A stretch of 64,000 nt of DNA, from positions 1-64,000 of the forward strand of contig NZ_JACHIG010000001.1 in NCBI RefSeq assembly GCF_014203095.1. Direction: 5' to 3'. Both the position numbers and the translations under genes were made by a program. The stretch is from Prosthecobacter vanneervenii (GTDB taxonomy: Bacteria > Verrucomicrobiota > Verrucomicrobiia > Verrucomicrobiales > Verrucomicrobiaceae). The notes under the pieces were generated by a model. It had not been told where the DNA came from. It made no database searches and was given only the letters and a program-made list of their open reading frames with translations. Numbering within the stretch: the first letter of the stretch is position 1; each line of letters starts with the position of its first letter. Shown here one piece after another: positions 18,701 through 23,809 of this stretch.

Positions 18701-20820
18701 CATTGGTCTGGGAGCGCCGGTTCAATGGCTCGGTTTCAAATCAGGACGCCATCAACTCAGTGGATCTGGATGGCTTGGGTAATGTGGTGGCGACAGGTTT
18801 CTCATATAATGCCACCCCCAATTCGGATGTGTTAACCGCCAAGATATTTGCCACAGACGGCGGCTTGGTATGGGAAAAAAGGTACAACGGTGTCGCCAAC
18901 CGTTGGGATAATGGCGCTTCCGTGGCGGTATCGCCAGATGGCAACATTTATGTTGGCGGCTACGCTGGCAGTTCAGCTGGAACCTTGGATTTCATGGTCA
19001 AAAACTATCAGGCGGTCATTCCTGCGGTGCAGACCTCTCAGTTCATCGCGTTCTCCAACCCCGGTGGGCCTCGCGTTGCCGGGTCCGACCTGCCGCTTTC
19101 AGCCTCAGCCTCCAGCGGGCTGCCGGTCAAGTTCACTATTGTCAGCGGACCTGCAACAGTCACTGACAGCGGCAACATGCTTAGCTTTACTGGAGCAGGT
19201 ACGGTGACTGTTCGTGCCAGCCAGCAGGGAAACAGCACGTATGCGAAGGCGACTCCCGTGGATCAGACATTCTCCGTCATCAAGAGCGGTCAGACCATTA
19301 CCTTCACTCCGCCCGCCAGTTTGGCGTCTACGGCGCAGTGGCCGCTTACGGGGCTGTCCACCAGCGGCTTGCCGCTTTCTTACAGTGTGCAGAGCGGGCC
19401 TGGTACCATCACCAGTGGAGTGTTGAGTTTCAGCGGCGCTGGTGCCGTTGTTGTCCGAGCCAGTCAGGCAGGAGATGCAAGGTTCAACGCCGCCGCAAAT
19501 GTGGATGCCACGATAACATCAGTGAATAATGCGCCGATCATCATCTTGGATAATATTGCTGAGAACTGGCGGGACCGCTATGCAGGCAGCGGAGCAGGGC
19601 AGGGCAATGATCTTGCGTTGCAACTCAGTGGCAACACTGCCGTGGCCGGTTTCGTGGGCGGCTACACCACCACCAGCACAGGCAAAGACCTTTACCTCGC
19701 CAAATATCTCGCTGATGGCACGCTGGTGTGGACCGTCATCAGCGGCACCAGTGGCAACGACGAGGCCATGAGTGTGAAGGTTGATGGCAACGGGGATGTG
19801 CTCGTTGCCGGGTACGTCACCACAGGAACTGGCCAAGATGTCTATGTGGCCAAGTACAACGGCGGCACGGGTGCTAGAATCTGGTCCTACACCTACAATG
19901 GCACGGCCAATGGAAATGATGTCGGCGTATCCTTGGCCTTGGAAGGCACCACCAATGTGGCGGTGGGGGCTTACGTGGTGAGCACGGGTGCAGGTAACGA
20001 TTTCTTCGCCGCCAAGCTCAACCAGAGCACGGGTGCGGTTGTGTGGACAAGTGTGCAGCCCCGCAGCGGCACCACTTCGGATGTGCCCGTCAAAGTCGCC
20101 GTGGGCACGGACGGTGGCGTTGTGCTTGCAGGCGCCTCCGGCAGTGACGCTTGGACGATTAAACTTGCCTCTGCCACCGGCAGCAGGATCTGGCAGCAGG
20201 TGTACAATTACGCAAACAAACCCGATGCCGTTCGTGGCCTCGCGCTTGATGCCGCCGATAACGTGATCATTGCCGCCTACTCGCAAGGGGCCAACTACGA
20301 CATGTACACTGCCAAGTACGCAGCGTTGGACGGTAGTTTAATCTGGGGCCAGCGTTACAACAGCAGCTTCAACTCTTCCGATGCACCGTGGGATTTGGTG
20401 GTGGACGGAAATGCCAATGTTTTTGTCACCGGTACATCTTACCGCTCGGCCAGCGTGCGCGATGGAATGACGCTGAAATATGCCGGTCTCGATGGTGCGC
20501 TGGTTTGGGAAAAGCGCTTCAATGGTTCGAGCGGCGGCAATGATGAAAACACCTCCATCTCTCTAGACGGCATCGGCAATCCTGTGATCAGCGGCTACAC
20601 CACGAACTCTGACGCGACCACCGACGTCTATCTTGCCAAGCATAACAAAGCTGCAGGGGACATTCGCTGGGAGAAGACTTTTGATGGTGACAATAACAAA
20701 AACGACAGCATCAAAAAAGTGCAAGTGGACCCCAACGGTAACGTCTGGATGACGGGCTCAGCGACCAACAGCAGCGGGTTTTTGGAGGTGCTTACCCTGC
20801 GCCACATTCCCAGCCTATAA
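6745..20820 (+). CDS. Giant secreted autotransporter-associated beta-strand repeat (PATR) protein
   Basis: A 4691-residue surface or secreted protein. It starts with a signal peptide (MKSILTLTRAFAAILTAVLF, cleavage near LQAAVLTW). Residues about 50-3530 are Gly/Ser/Thr/Asn-rich repeats with about 20 copies of the PATR core (forms of NTYTGATTISAGTLQ), expected to fold as a long right-handed beta-helix. Residues about 3535-3655 match an ASPM-SPD-2-Hydin (choice-of-anchor D) domain. A first beta-propeller of seven to eight units (GYTT...DVYVAKY...G.LVWER) follows at about 3658-4088, then two Ig-like units built around 'SGLP' segments at about 4095-4261, then a second beta-propeller at about 4270-4691. 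No C-terminal beta-barrel, PEP-CTERM or sortase signal is visible, so export and anchoring are unexplained. Several blocks are nearly identical at the DNA level. Role inferred: adhesin or surface fibre. Confidence 0.93.
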   Translation: MKSILTLTRAFAAILTAVLFSRGNLQAAVLTWDTVSGDSGVITGGSGAWIDASGNWNNGSTDVLWNNVTPDSAIFGGLAGTITLGGGITVGNMTFNAGTGNYTIDGAGNVLTLSSSLITVNTDATIAAILGGSTGLTLAGTNKLVLSAASTFTGDLNINSGTLEISGTGTVLQNNNASTVTVASGATALLSGSANNVLGWGGSGISGSYEQWVVAGTINNTGGAAQTIPFGGIALNGGTLTSSTGNAFFGSYHVNASSGVITANGTGNTISAVDVGIGNTTATISTPLAGDTLTTSSVFKDIGGVGALTKTGAGTMIMTGASTYTGATTISGGALQVDGSLASGSTVGVGTAGALTGSGTVSGNVTLTGSGVINKNGGSIGGTLGVTGGSWNGTGSVTGLVTSSSGTFTIGSGANLTANGNLNVTGGTLASGSSTSTITGSVNYTSASSSTFGGVIAGSGKTLTMNNASSTLTLSGSNTYTGATTISAGTLQIGGGGTTGALSTSSAITNNAALAFNRSNTVTQGTDFASAISGSGSVTQAGSGSLILSGANTYTGATTVSAGVVNIQNAAALGTVAGGTSVSSGAALQIQGGIVVGAEALTLNGTGVSNDGALRTISGTNTYGGLVTLGSSTRINSDAGSTLYLTNTGTITGSGFGLTAGGAGNTTIAGIIGTGTGTLTKDGAGDLYLTGANTYTGTTTISGGRLVIGSGSTTGSLSTSSAIVNNATLAFWRSNTLTQGADFASVISGSGAVSQAGVGTTILNGANTYTGATTVSTGVLNIQNATALGTTAAGTTVLSGTALQIQGGIVVGAEALTLNDTGVSNDGALRNISGTNTYGGLVTLGSSARINSDAGSTLYLTNTGTITGSGFDLTAGGAGNTTIAGIIGTGTGAVTKDGAGDLYLTGANTYTGTTTISGGRLVIGSGSTTGSLSTSSAIVNNATLAFWRSNTLTQGADFASVISGSGAVSQAGVGTTILNGANTYTGATTVSTGVLNIQNATALGTTAAGTTVLSGTALQIQGGIVVGAEALTLNGTGVSNDGALRNISGTNTYGGLVTLGSSSRINSDAGALTLSNTGTITGSGLALTVGGAGNTTINSIIGTGTGTLTKDGAGTLALTAASTYTGVTTISAGTLSVGTIGNGGVAGNLGQASNAAANLVFDGGTLQYTGSTATSDRAFTINAGKTATIDTSNDLTLVGATGAATTGALTKTGSGALILTGVSTYTGTTTISAGTLQVGAGGTTGALASGSAIINNGTLVFNRSNTVTQGSDFNSVISGSGGLTQAGSGTLRLTGSNTFTGNVNVTSGTLEISGTGGILQSSNSATVTIASGATALLSGTSNNALGYNGTEKWVVAGTVNSTGGAAHNVPFGGITLNGGTITSTSGNSTYGSFIQSIFGGVITANGTGNTISAVDFGIQAGATLTLATPLGGDSLTASSVFKNYTGAGALSKTGLGTVKLTGVSTYTGVTTISAGTLSVGTIGNGGVAGNLGQASNAAANLVFDGGTLQYTGSTATSDRAFTINAGKTATIDTSNDLTLVGATGAATTGALTKTGSGALILTGVSTYTGTTTISAGTLQVGAGGTTGALASGSSITNNGTLVFNRSNTVTQGSDFNSVISGTGKLTQAGSGTLVLNGSNTYSGLTTVSTGVLNIRSAGALGTTAAGTSVTSGAALQIQGNITTASEALTLNGTGVSNDGALRNISGNNNYAGLITLGSSTRINSDANNLELSNVGTITGAGLDLTVGGAGNVIISSNIGTGSGALVKDGTGTLTLLRGSSYTGATTVSAGILNLQANAGLGTTAGGTSVSNGATLQLQGGITVGAEALTLNGGAASGQSGALVNVSGSNTYGGAITVAASSSISAASGSTLTLTGGVVKNGTVATFTGGGTINVSTTAISGASANSDVIVDGVTVNLNVANTYNGPTFIRNSGTLNANVANALPTANGRTAVTFDGTGTSVLALGASQSVASLTSAGGATVTLGSNTLTVGSASGSTTFAGSIGGTGGLVKDGASTQILGSNNSYTGATTISAGNLTLQGTYASSGFAISSGATLEFNSASSLDYGTTTFSGAGKLLKTGTGELRWGGNAATFALTSGALIDIQGGLMVGGNFANEVWTNNKSDLNIASGAFFAGVEANVRVNALTGGGTLSTGYSGSGYTSLTVGVDNGGGTFSGSITDGVASLGGYSDFGGAVATGNLTKAGTGTQVLSGANTYSGTTTVSAGILNIQNATGLGTTAAGTSVTNGATLQLQGGITVGAEALTLNGGAASGQTGALVNVSGTNTYGGAITVASSSSISAASGSVLNLTGGVVKNGTVATFNGGGTINVNTTAISGSSANSDLVIDGTTVNLNVANTYNGPTFIRNSATLNANVTNALPTANGRTAVTFDGTGPSVLTLGAAQSVASLTAASAATITLNANTLTVGDASSNTTFAGAIGGTGGLTKDGASTLVLSGSNGYSGTTTVSAGTLSITGDINSSATIAVSGGSLTTSGADKLANAAAVTVSGGTLTVGGSDTIGTLTMSSGTIGGTATLTATTYDLSGGTVNGNLGTGTINSSGTVALNGTAAAGTVNVTAGTLTLGASSAINSATAVSVSGGSLALGASNQIGDSATVTVSGGTLAMGTNNDTISVLSLSSGTVSGSGTLTATTYTLSGGTVNANLGTGTINSSGTVALNGTAAAGTVNVTAGTLTLGASSAINSATTVSVSGGSLALGASNQIGNSATVTVSGGTLAMGTNNDTISVLSLSSGTVSGSGTLTATTYGLSGGTVDANLGTGTINSSGTVALNGTAAAGTVNVTAGTLTLGASSAINSATAVSVSGGSLALGASNQIGNSATVTVSGGTLAMGTNNDTISVLSLSSGTVSGSGTLTATTYGLSGGTVDANLGTGTINSSGTVALNGTAAAGTVNVTAGTLTLGASSAINSATAVSVSGGGSLVLGASNQIGNSATVTVSGGTLAMGTNNDTISVLSLSSGTVSGSGTLTATTYTLSGGTVNANLGTGTINSSGTVALNGTAAAGTVNVTAGTLTLGASSAINSATTVSVSGGSLVLGASNQIGDGATVTVSGGSLAMGANNDTISVLSLSSGTVSGSGTLTATTYTLSGGTVNANLGTGTINSSGTVALNGTAAAGTVNVTAGTLTLGASSAINSATAVSVSGGSLALGASNQIGDSATVTVSGGSLAIGTYSDTVSAVQLTGGNITGTTGVLTSTSTYDVRSGSVSAILGGTVGLTKSTGGTVTLSNSNTYTGTTTVSGGTLTLSGSGQISDNSSVVVSGGTFDIGTVSDTVAGVQLTSGGITGSTGVLTSSSTYDMQNGSVSAILGGSVGLNKTTSGTVTLSGSNTYTGGTSLTNGNLVVNGSIGSSSLTTIDGGTLMGTGTVGAIQLNSGGAINPGGASSAGTLSTGNISIVDGQLHFNIGGTGAGSYDQLNTNGTINLAAGGAGAKLVLDAINGYTATLNNAFTLVSNDLTDAITGKFAKGTFSGTKLITLSGVDYVENVLGSSYYGRINYSGSSLAPGTLASSGNDVILKIVTPEITITESGNNQTDGGTYDFGDVDKVVPSVPLTKTFTIKNDGEVDLMGIVIHTPTGAAASDYTLDLTGTASTLIPGASTTFKITFDPSRIGTRNADIVIDSNDLDENPFNLALTGVGTIARDVSEPWTVLYGGVNAPATRRDGVAMAVAVQKSTTRDEAVAVFATGYTTNAASNRDIYTAKYDPVTGAKSWERIFAGAAGMDDEAAAIAVDANGDVVITGYTTVAANNSDVYVAKYSGADGSLVWERTYAGSGGSFDEGNSIAVHSSGRVLVAGYGRTSSGADMFAAGYSGSDGSVLFERLIEGGGNGDDLARSVAVDSAGDLAIAGYVRGSAKDFRVMKLSGTSGATAWQWNVNGSTNSNDEAFAVAFDSTGQVVATGTVSAANFDLYTVKLTAAGALVWQKQWNSSFNSSDAGYDIAVDNSGNVIVGGTSYRAASVMDGYVAEYAAGTGALVWERRFNGSVSNQDAINSVDLDGLGNVVATGFSYNATPNSDVLTAKIFATDGGLVWEKRYNGVANRWDNGASVAVSPDGNIYVGGYAGSSAGTLDFMVKNYQAVIPAVQTSQFIAFSNPGGPRVAGSDLPLSASASSGLPVKFTIVSGPATVTDSGNMLSFTGAGTVTVRASQQGNSTYAKATPVDQTFSVIKSGQTITFTPPASLASTAQWPLTGLSTSGLPLSYSVQSGPGTITSGVLSFSGAGAVVVRASQAGDARFNAAANVDATITSVNNAPIIILDNIAENWRDRYAGSGAGQGNDLALQLSGNTAVAGFVGGYTTTSTGKDLYLAKYLADGTLVWTVISGTSGNDEAMSVKVDGNGDVLVAGYVTTGTGQDVYVAKYNGGTGARIWSYTYNGTANGNDVGVSLALEGTTNVAVGAYVVSTGAGNDFFAAKLNQSTGAVVWTSVQPRSGTTSDVPVKVAVGTDGGVVLAGASGSDAWTIKLASATGSRIWQQVYNYANKPDAVRGLALDAADNVIIAAYSQGANYDMYTAKYAALDGSLIWGQRYNSSFNSSDAPWDLVVDGNANVFVTGTSYRSASVRDGMTLKYAGLDGALVWEKRFNGSSGGNDENTSISLDGIGNPVISGYTTNSDATTDVYLAKHNKAAGDIRWEKTFDGDNNKNDSIKKVQVDPNGNVWMTGSATNSSGFLEVLTLRHIPSL
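8509..9950 (+). repeat. 645-bp near-identical tandem duplication inside the giant gene
   Basis: The same sequence recurs with a period of exactly 645 bp (215 codons); for example 'cagattcagggcggcat' starts at 8509 and 9154, with a one-base variant at 9799. A little over two periods are present, and long runs are identical or differ at single bases. The period is a multiple of three, so the reading frame is kept. This implies recent unequal recombination or gene conversion. Confidence 0.85.
10111..11611 (+). repeat. Two nearly identical 475-bp blocks, 1026 bp apart
   Basis: Bases 10111-10585 and 11137-11611 are almost identical (a few substitutions, for example tccggtagtgcc versus tccggcagttcc), offset by 1026 bp or 342 codons. 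The 550 bases between them are unlike both blocks and resemble the N-terminal region near 7190-7680. Frame is preserved. Confidence 0.85.
12097..13905 (+). repeat. Diverged 500-bp block duplicated with 1305-bp offset
   Basis: Bases about 12097-12600 recur at about 13402-13905. The encoded segments match closely (GGVVKNGTVATF, then AISG..ANSD, NVANTYNGPTFIRNS and NALPTANGRTAV in both), but the DNA differs at many third positions, so this duplication is older than the 645-bp and 1026-bp ones. The offset is 435 codons. Confidence 0.8.
14353..16330 (+). repeat. Six tandem 112-codon repeats (336 bp) in the giant gene
   Basis: Six copies start at 14353, 14689, 15025, 15361, 15700 and 16036. The unit is 336 bp except copy 4, which is 339 bp because of one extra Gly codon (SVSGGGSL). 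Each unit begins ATTY.LSGGTV and includes GTGTINSSGTVALNGTAAA. Copies 2 and 5 share one version (TYTLSGGTVNA) and copies 3 and 4 another (TYGLSGGTVDA), a pattern expected from unequal exchange. Copy 6 diverges at its end. The array also creates a long antisense open frame that is not a gene. Confidence 0.92.
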
Positions 20821-20827
20821 GATGCTT

Positions 20828-20847
20828 TGAAATATCGGCTTATTTCA
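20828..20847 (+). other. Small hairpin between the giant gene and the next gene
   Basis: A perfect 7-bp inverted repeat (tgaaata, 20828-20834, and tatttca, 20841-20847) with a 6-base loop lies 8 bases after the stop codon and is followed by moderately T-rich sequence. It is weak for an intrinsic terminator and could instead stabilise the 3' end of the long transcript. Confidence 0.3.
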
Positions 20848-20870
20848 TCTATTTTAATCAGCTACAGATC

Positions 20871-21626
20871 ATGAATTCCCTACATCTCAAAAACCTTCTT
20901 GTGCTGCTGATCCTCAGTCATGGTTTTGCTTTACGCAGCAGTGCTACGGAGATTATCAATTCCGGACCAAGCTTGAGCGTGGTTCAGGGGGATGCCGCTT
21001 CGTTTAACGCTCAGTTCTTCGATGCCGACGGCAACGGCGGCGTCGACATCCGGGCTGTGCATGTGGCTACAGGGCAAACCATTGGGCAGTTCGTGCGCAG
21101 CGACGACACTGGTGATTTACAATGGACTTGTGATACTAGCACGCTTCCCACCGGCACCAACCCTGTGCAACTCATCGCCACGGATCCGGCTGGAGAAAGT
21201 GCTGTAGTGTCGATATCGTTGCAGATCAATCCAGCCTCCTCTGTGCAGCAGTGGCGGCAGACTCATTTTGGCAGCAGCCAGAACAGTGGTGCTGCATTGA
21301 ACAGTGCAGATCCAGACGGAGATGGTTTGAACAACTTTGCGGAATTTGCCTTTGGTCTGGATCCGAAAATTGGCAATCCTGATGTGGGTAATCGCATTGA
21401 AAGTGACGCAGGCAGGATGAAAGTGATGTTCCGACGCCGCAAAGACTATCAGAGTGCGGGGCTCAACTACATCTATGAGTTCAGCAACGACCTGCAGGGA
21501 TGGGAGGCAAGTTCGTTTAGCCCACAGGTTCTTAGTGATGATGGCACGATGGAAAACCTAACGCTGGAGTTTCCTATGCTGAGCAATGGCCAGACCAGCC
21601 GGTTTTTCCGCACGCGTGTCGAGTAG
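20871..21626 (+). CDS. Small secreted protein with calcium-loop-like motif and verrucomicrobial C-terminal module
   Basis: A 251-residue exported protein. Residues 1-26 are a signal peptide (LLVLLILSHGFALRSSA). Residues about 30-125 look like an Ig-like domain (SLSVVQGDAASFNAQFFDADGNGG). An Asp-rich loop, SADPDGDGLNNFAEFAFGLDP, at about 144-164 resembles thrombospondin type 3 or dockerin-like calcium loops. The last 60 residues (FRRRKDYQSAGLNYIYEFSND to SRFFRTRVE) resemble a module that ends many secreted proteins of Verrucomicrobiota, as I recall it. The gene begins 50 bases after the giant repeat gene on the same strand, and co-expression is likely. I infer an envelope or export partner of the giant protein; nothing proves it. 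Confidence 0.78.
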   Translation: MNSLHLKNLLVLLILSHGFALRSSATEIINSGPSLSVVQGDAASFNAQFFDADGNGGVDIRAVHVATGQTIGQFVRSDDTGDLQWTCDTSTLPTGTNPVQLIATDPAGESAVVSISLQINPASSVQQWRQTHFGSSQNSGAALNSADPDGDGLNNFAEFAFGLDPKIGNPDVGNRIESDAGRMKVMFRRRKDYQSAGLNYIYEFSNDLQGWEASSFSPQVLSDDGTMENLTLEFPMLSNGQTSRFFRTRVE

Positions 21627-21746
21627 TGTTGCCGCGCCAGGGGCCACTTTCGCTGTAATTCGATGATAACAGCACCTGGGGCTGGTGCCGAGATGAATCC
21701 ATCTTGCGCTTTCGCTTGGAATCATTCGGTAGAATAGTGGCTGATA

Positions 21747-22670
21747 ATGTCAGTCGAAAGCAGCTCATGCCGCACTCCTGTGCTATTTTTGATCCACCGT
21801 CGTCTCGGGCCTGCCACACGGGTCATGTCGGCATTGAAATTGGCTCGGCCTGAAGTGCTGCTTATAGCGGCAGACGGCCCGCATGATGACGCGAGGTGTG
21901 CAGATGTCAGAGAGCAGATGCTCAACAAAATCGACTGGCCATGTCAGGTGGCAACGCGATTCCTGGATGAGCAAATGGGCTGTCGCAATGCAGTCTCCTC
22001 TGCTTTGGACTGGGCCTTTGGTTTACATGAGCAGCTTATCATTCTAGAAGACGACTGCGTGCCGCATGCCTGTTTCTTTGCATTTTGTTCAGCCATGCTC
22101 GATCGGTACAAAAACGAGTCTGAGGTAATGCAGATCTGTGGAAGCAATCTCACCGGCATGCGACCAGCGGAGCAGAGCTATTTTTTTTCGCGGTTTGGTC
22201 CCATCTGGGGCTGGGCCTCCTGGCGGCGCGCCTGGCAGGCTTATGATGTCGAGATGAAAGAATGGAGCACGCTGAGAAATTCCACGCGATTGCACCAGCT
22301 CTGCCCCGAACCCTTTGAGGCTGGCTGGCGGCATGAAGTGCTTGAAGCGGTATATCGAGGCGAAGTGGATACATGGGACTATCAGTGGGCTTTTGCCAAG
22401 CTTCGCTCAGGCGGTCTGAACATCGTGCCTGCGGTCAATCTGGTATCAAACATCGGCTTTGGGGAGGATGCCACCCACACCACTAACGCAGATGATCCAC
22501 GAGCAGAAATGGAAATACATGAGCTTGCTTCCCCCTTGCGGCATGCAGATAAGATTATTGCGTGGCAGGAGGCAGACCGTGCTTATTTAACCCAAGTCGT
22601 TGGCCTGCCGGAAAGCATCTGGTCCGCCAAGGGGATACGCCGCAGCCTCCGCTCACTTTTTAAGTTATGA
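21747..22670 (+). CDS. Glycosyltransferase, GT-A fold (HlpA-like)
   Basis: A 307-residue predicted cytoplasmic glycosyltransferase. The N-terminal part (PVLFLIHRRLGPATRVMSAL, then VLLIAADGPHDD) is typical of the nucleotide-binding half of GT-A enzymes. The metal-binding acidic motif is LIILEDDCVPH at about residues 96-106. The later segment FGPIWGWASWRRAW is shared with HlpA-type proteins in polysaccharide loci. No membrane helix is seen. It begins the plus-strand glycan locus, and its stop overlaps the next start as ATGA. The sugar donor cannot be read from the sequence. Confidence 0.82.
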   Translation: MSVESSSCRTPVLFLIHRRLGPATRVMSALKLARPEVLLIAADGPHDDARCADVREQMLNKIDWPCQVATRFLDEQMGCRNAVSSALDWAFGLHEQLIILEDDCVPHACFFAFCSAMLDRYKNESEVMQICGSNLTGMRPAEQSYFFSRFGPIWGWASWRRAWQAYDVEMKEWSTLRNSTRLHQLCPEPFEAGWRHEVLEAVYRGEVDTWDYQWAFAKLRSGGLNIVPAVNLVSNIGFGEDATHTTNADDPRAEMEIHELASPLRHADKIIAWQEADRAYLTQVVGLPESIWSAKGIRRSLRSLFKL

Positions 22671-23809
22671 AGCGAGTCTGCCTTATTTCGACCGTGAATC
22701 ACAATGTCGGCGACGACTTTGTGCGTGAAGGCATTCTTTTCCTACTTCGTGACTTGCTTGGCGAGGTGGAAGCCAGAGTCATTCACAAACATTTTCCAGT
22801 CACGGTGCGTGGCGAGCCGTGGCCGCAGTTGGATCGACTGACACGGCACATGCCTAATTGGTTGAACTGGCGTACTCACATCGCCCGCGTGGCTGATTTG
22901 CTGCCCGGCAATCCAGCGGTGGATCTCGTGGTGGGCAGTGACTTGGTCGTTCAGTGTGGTGCCCCGGTGTATTGGAAGAATGCTTGGTCCACCTGTGCGC
23001 AAACTGAATGGTTCGCGCCGCTCATCGAACAGCGGTATAGGAAGCTCGAGCGAAGCGTGCCGCTGCTGAATCTTGGGGCCGGTTCCTGCCAGGCCTGGGG
23101 AAGCGCTGGTTCCGAGATTGTTTCAGATCCGGACTGCCGGTCTTTTATTGACCGCTTTACCCGCTGGAGTTCTGTGACGACAGTGCGCGACAAGCTGGCC
23201 CAGAGCATTCTGCACCAATGCGGGCATGAGGTGCCTTTGTTGCCATGCCCTTCTATTTTTGCTCCAGAAGCGCTGAGTGTGCAAAGCCGGCCCGGGCGGT
23301 ATATCGCGCTCAATTACATGCCTCTTGGCGGGCATTATGATCTTTCAGGTTACGGTGGCGTCGCGCTGCAACGATGGCAGCAGGCGTTCTGTATCACAGC
23401 ACGGGACCTTGCGCGGCGGCAGGAGTGTCTGCTCATCTGCCATGATCGCAGAGAGTTGGAGGAGGCGAAGCGTCTTCTCCCTGAGATCCCTCGTTTCTAC
23501 AGCGAGGACTGGCGGGCTTATCTGCAGGCCTACTCGTGCTGTAGCTCTGCAGTAGTAAATCGAGTTCACGGAGCGGTGGTGGCCGCCGCCATGGGAAAGC
23601 AGGTGCTGCTCACTGGAAACGATTCGCGCTTGCTCATGGCCGCAGAAGTGCCGGGTATAACCGTGCAGCCAGTTGATGAAGTTCTACACTCATTTGATGA
23701 GCGTGTGGCGGCTTTGCTGTGCCTGCCAGCCAGAGAAAAGCCTGAGGCTTTCATAGCTGCAACCAAGTCACGCTATCTGGAACTCCTGCGCCCCTTGTTG
23801 TCTCCATGA
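22667..23809 (+). CDS. Polysaccharide pyruvyl transferase family protein
   Basis: A 380-residue protein of the polysaccharide pyruvyl transferase family (CsaB/WcaK type), which moves pyruvate from phosphoenolpyruvate onto a sugar as a ketal. The N-terminus STVNHNVGDDFVREGILFLL matches the family's opening segment, and the C-terminal motif VVNRVHGAVVAAAMGK lies near residue 293-308. Inverting GT-B-like architecture is expected. It overlaps the previous and next genes by ATGA junctions, so the three are translationally coupled. Pyruvylation would add negative charge to the glycan. Some family members have other activities. Confidence 0.86.
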   Translation: MKRVCLISTVNHNVGDDFVREGILFLLRDLLGEVEARVIHKHFPVTVRGEPWPQLDRLTRHMPNWLNWRTHIARVADLLPGNPAVDLVVGSDLVVQCGAPVYWKNAWSTCAQTEWFAPLIEQRYRKLERSVPLLNLGAGSCQAWGSAGSEIVSDPDCRSFIDRFTRWSSVTTVRDKLAQSILHQCGHEVPLLPCPSIFAPEALSVQSRPGRYIALNYMPLGGHYDLSGYGGVALQRWQQAFCITARDLARRQECLLICHDRRELEEAKRLLPEIPRFYSEDWRAYLQAYSCCSSAVVNRVHGAVVAAAMGKQVLLTGNDSRLLMAAEVPGITVQPVDEVLHSFDERVAALLCLPAREKPEAFIAATKSRYLELLRPLLSP

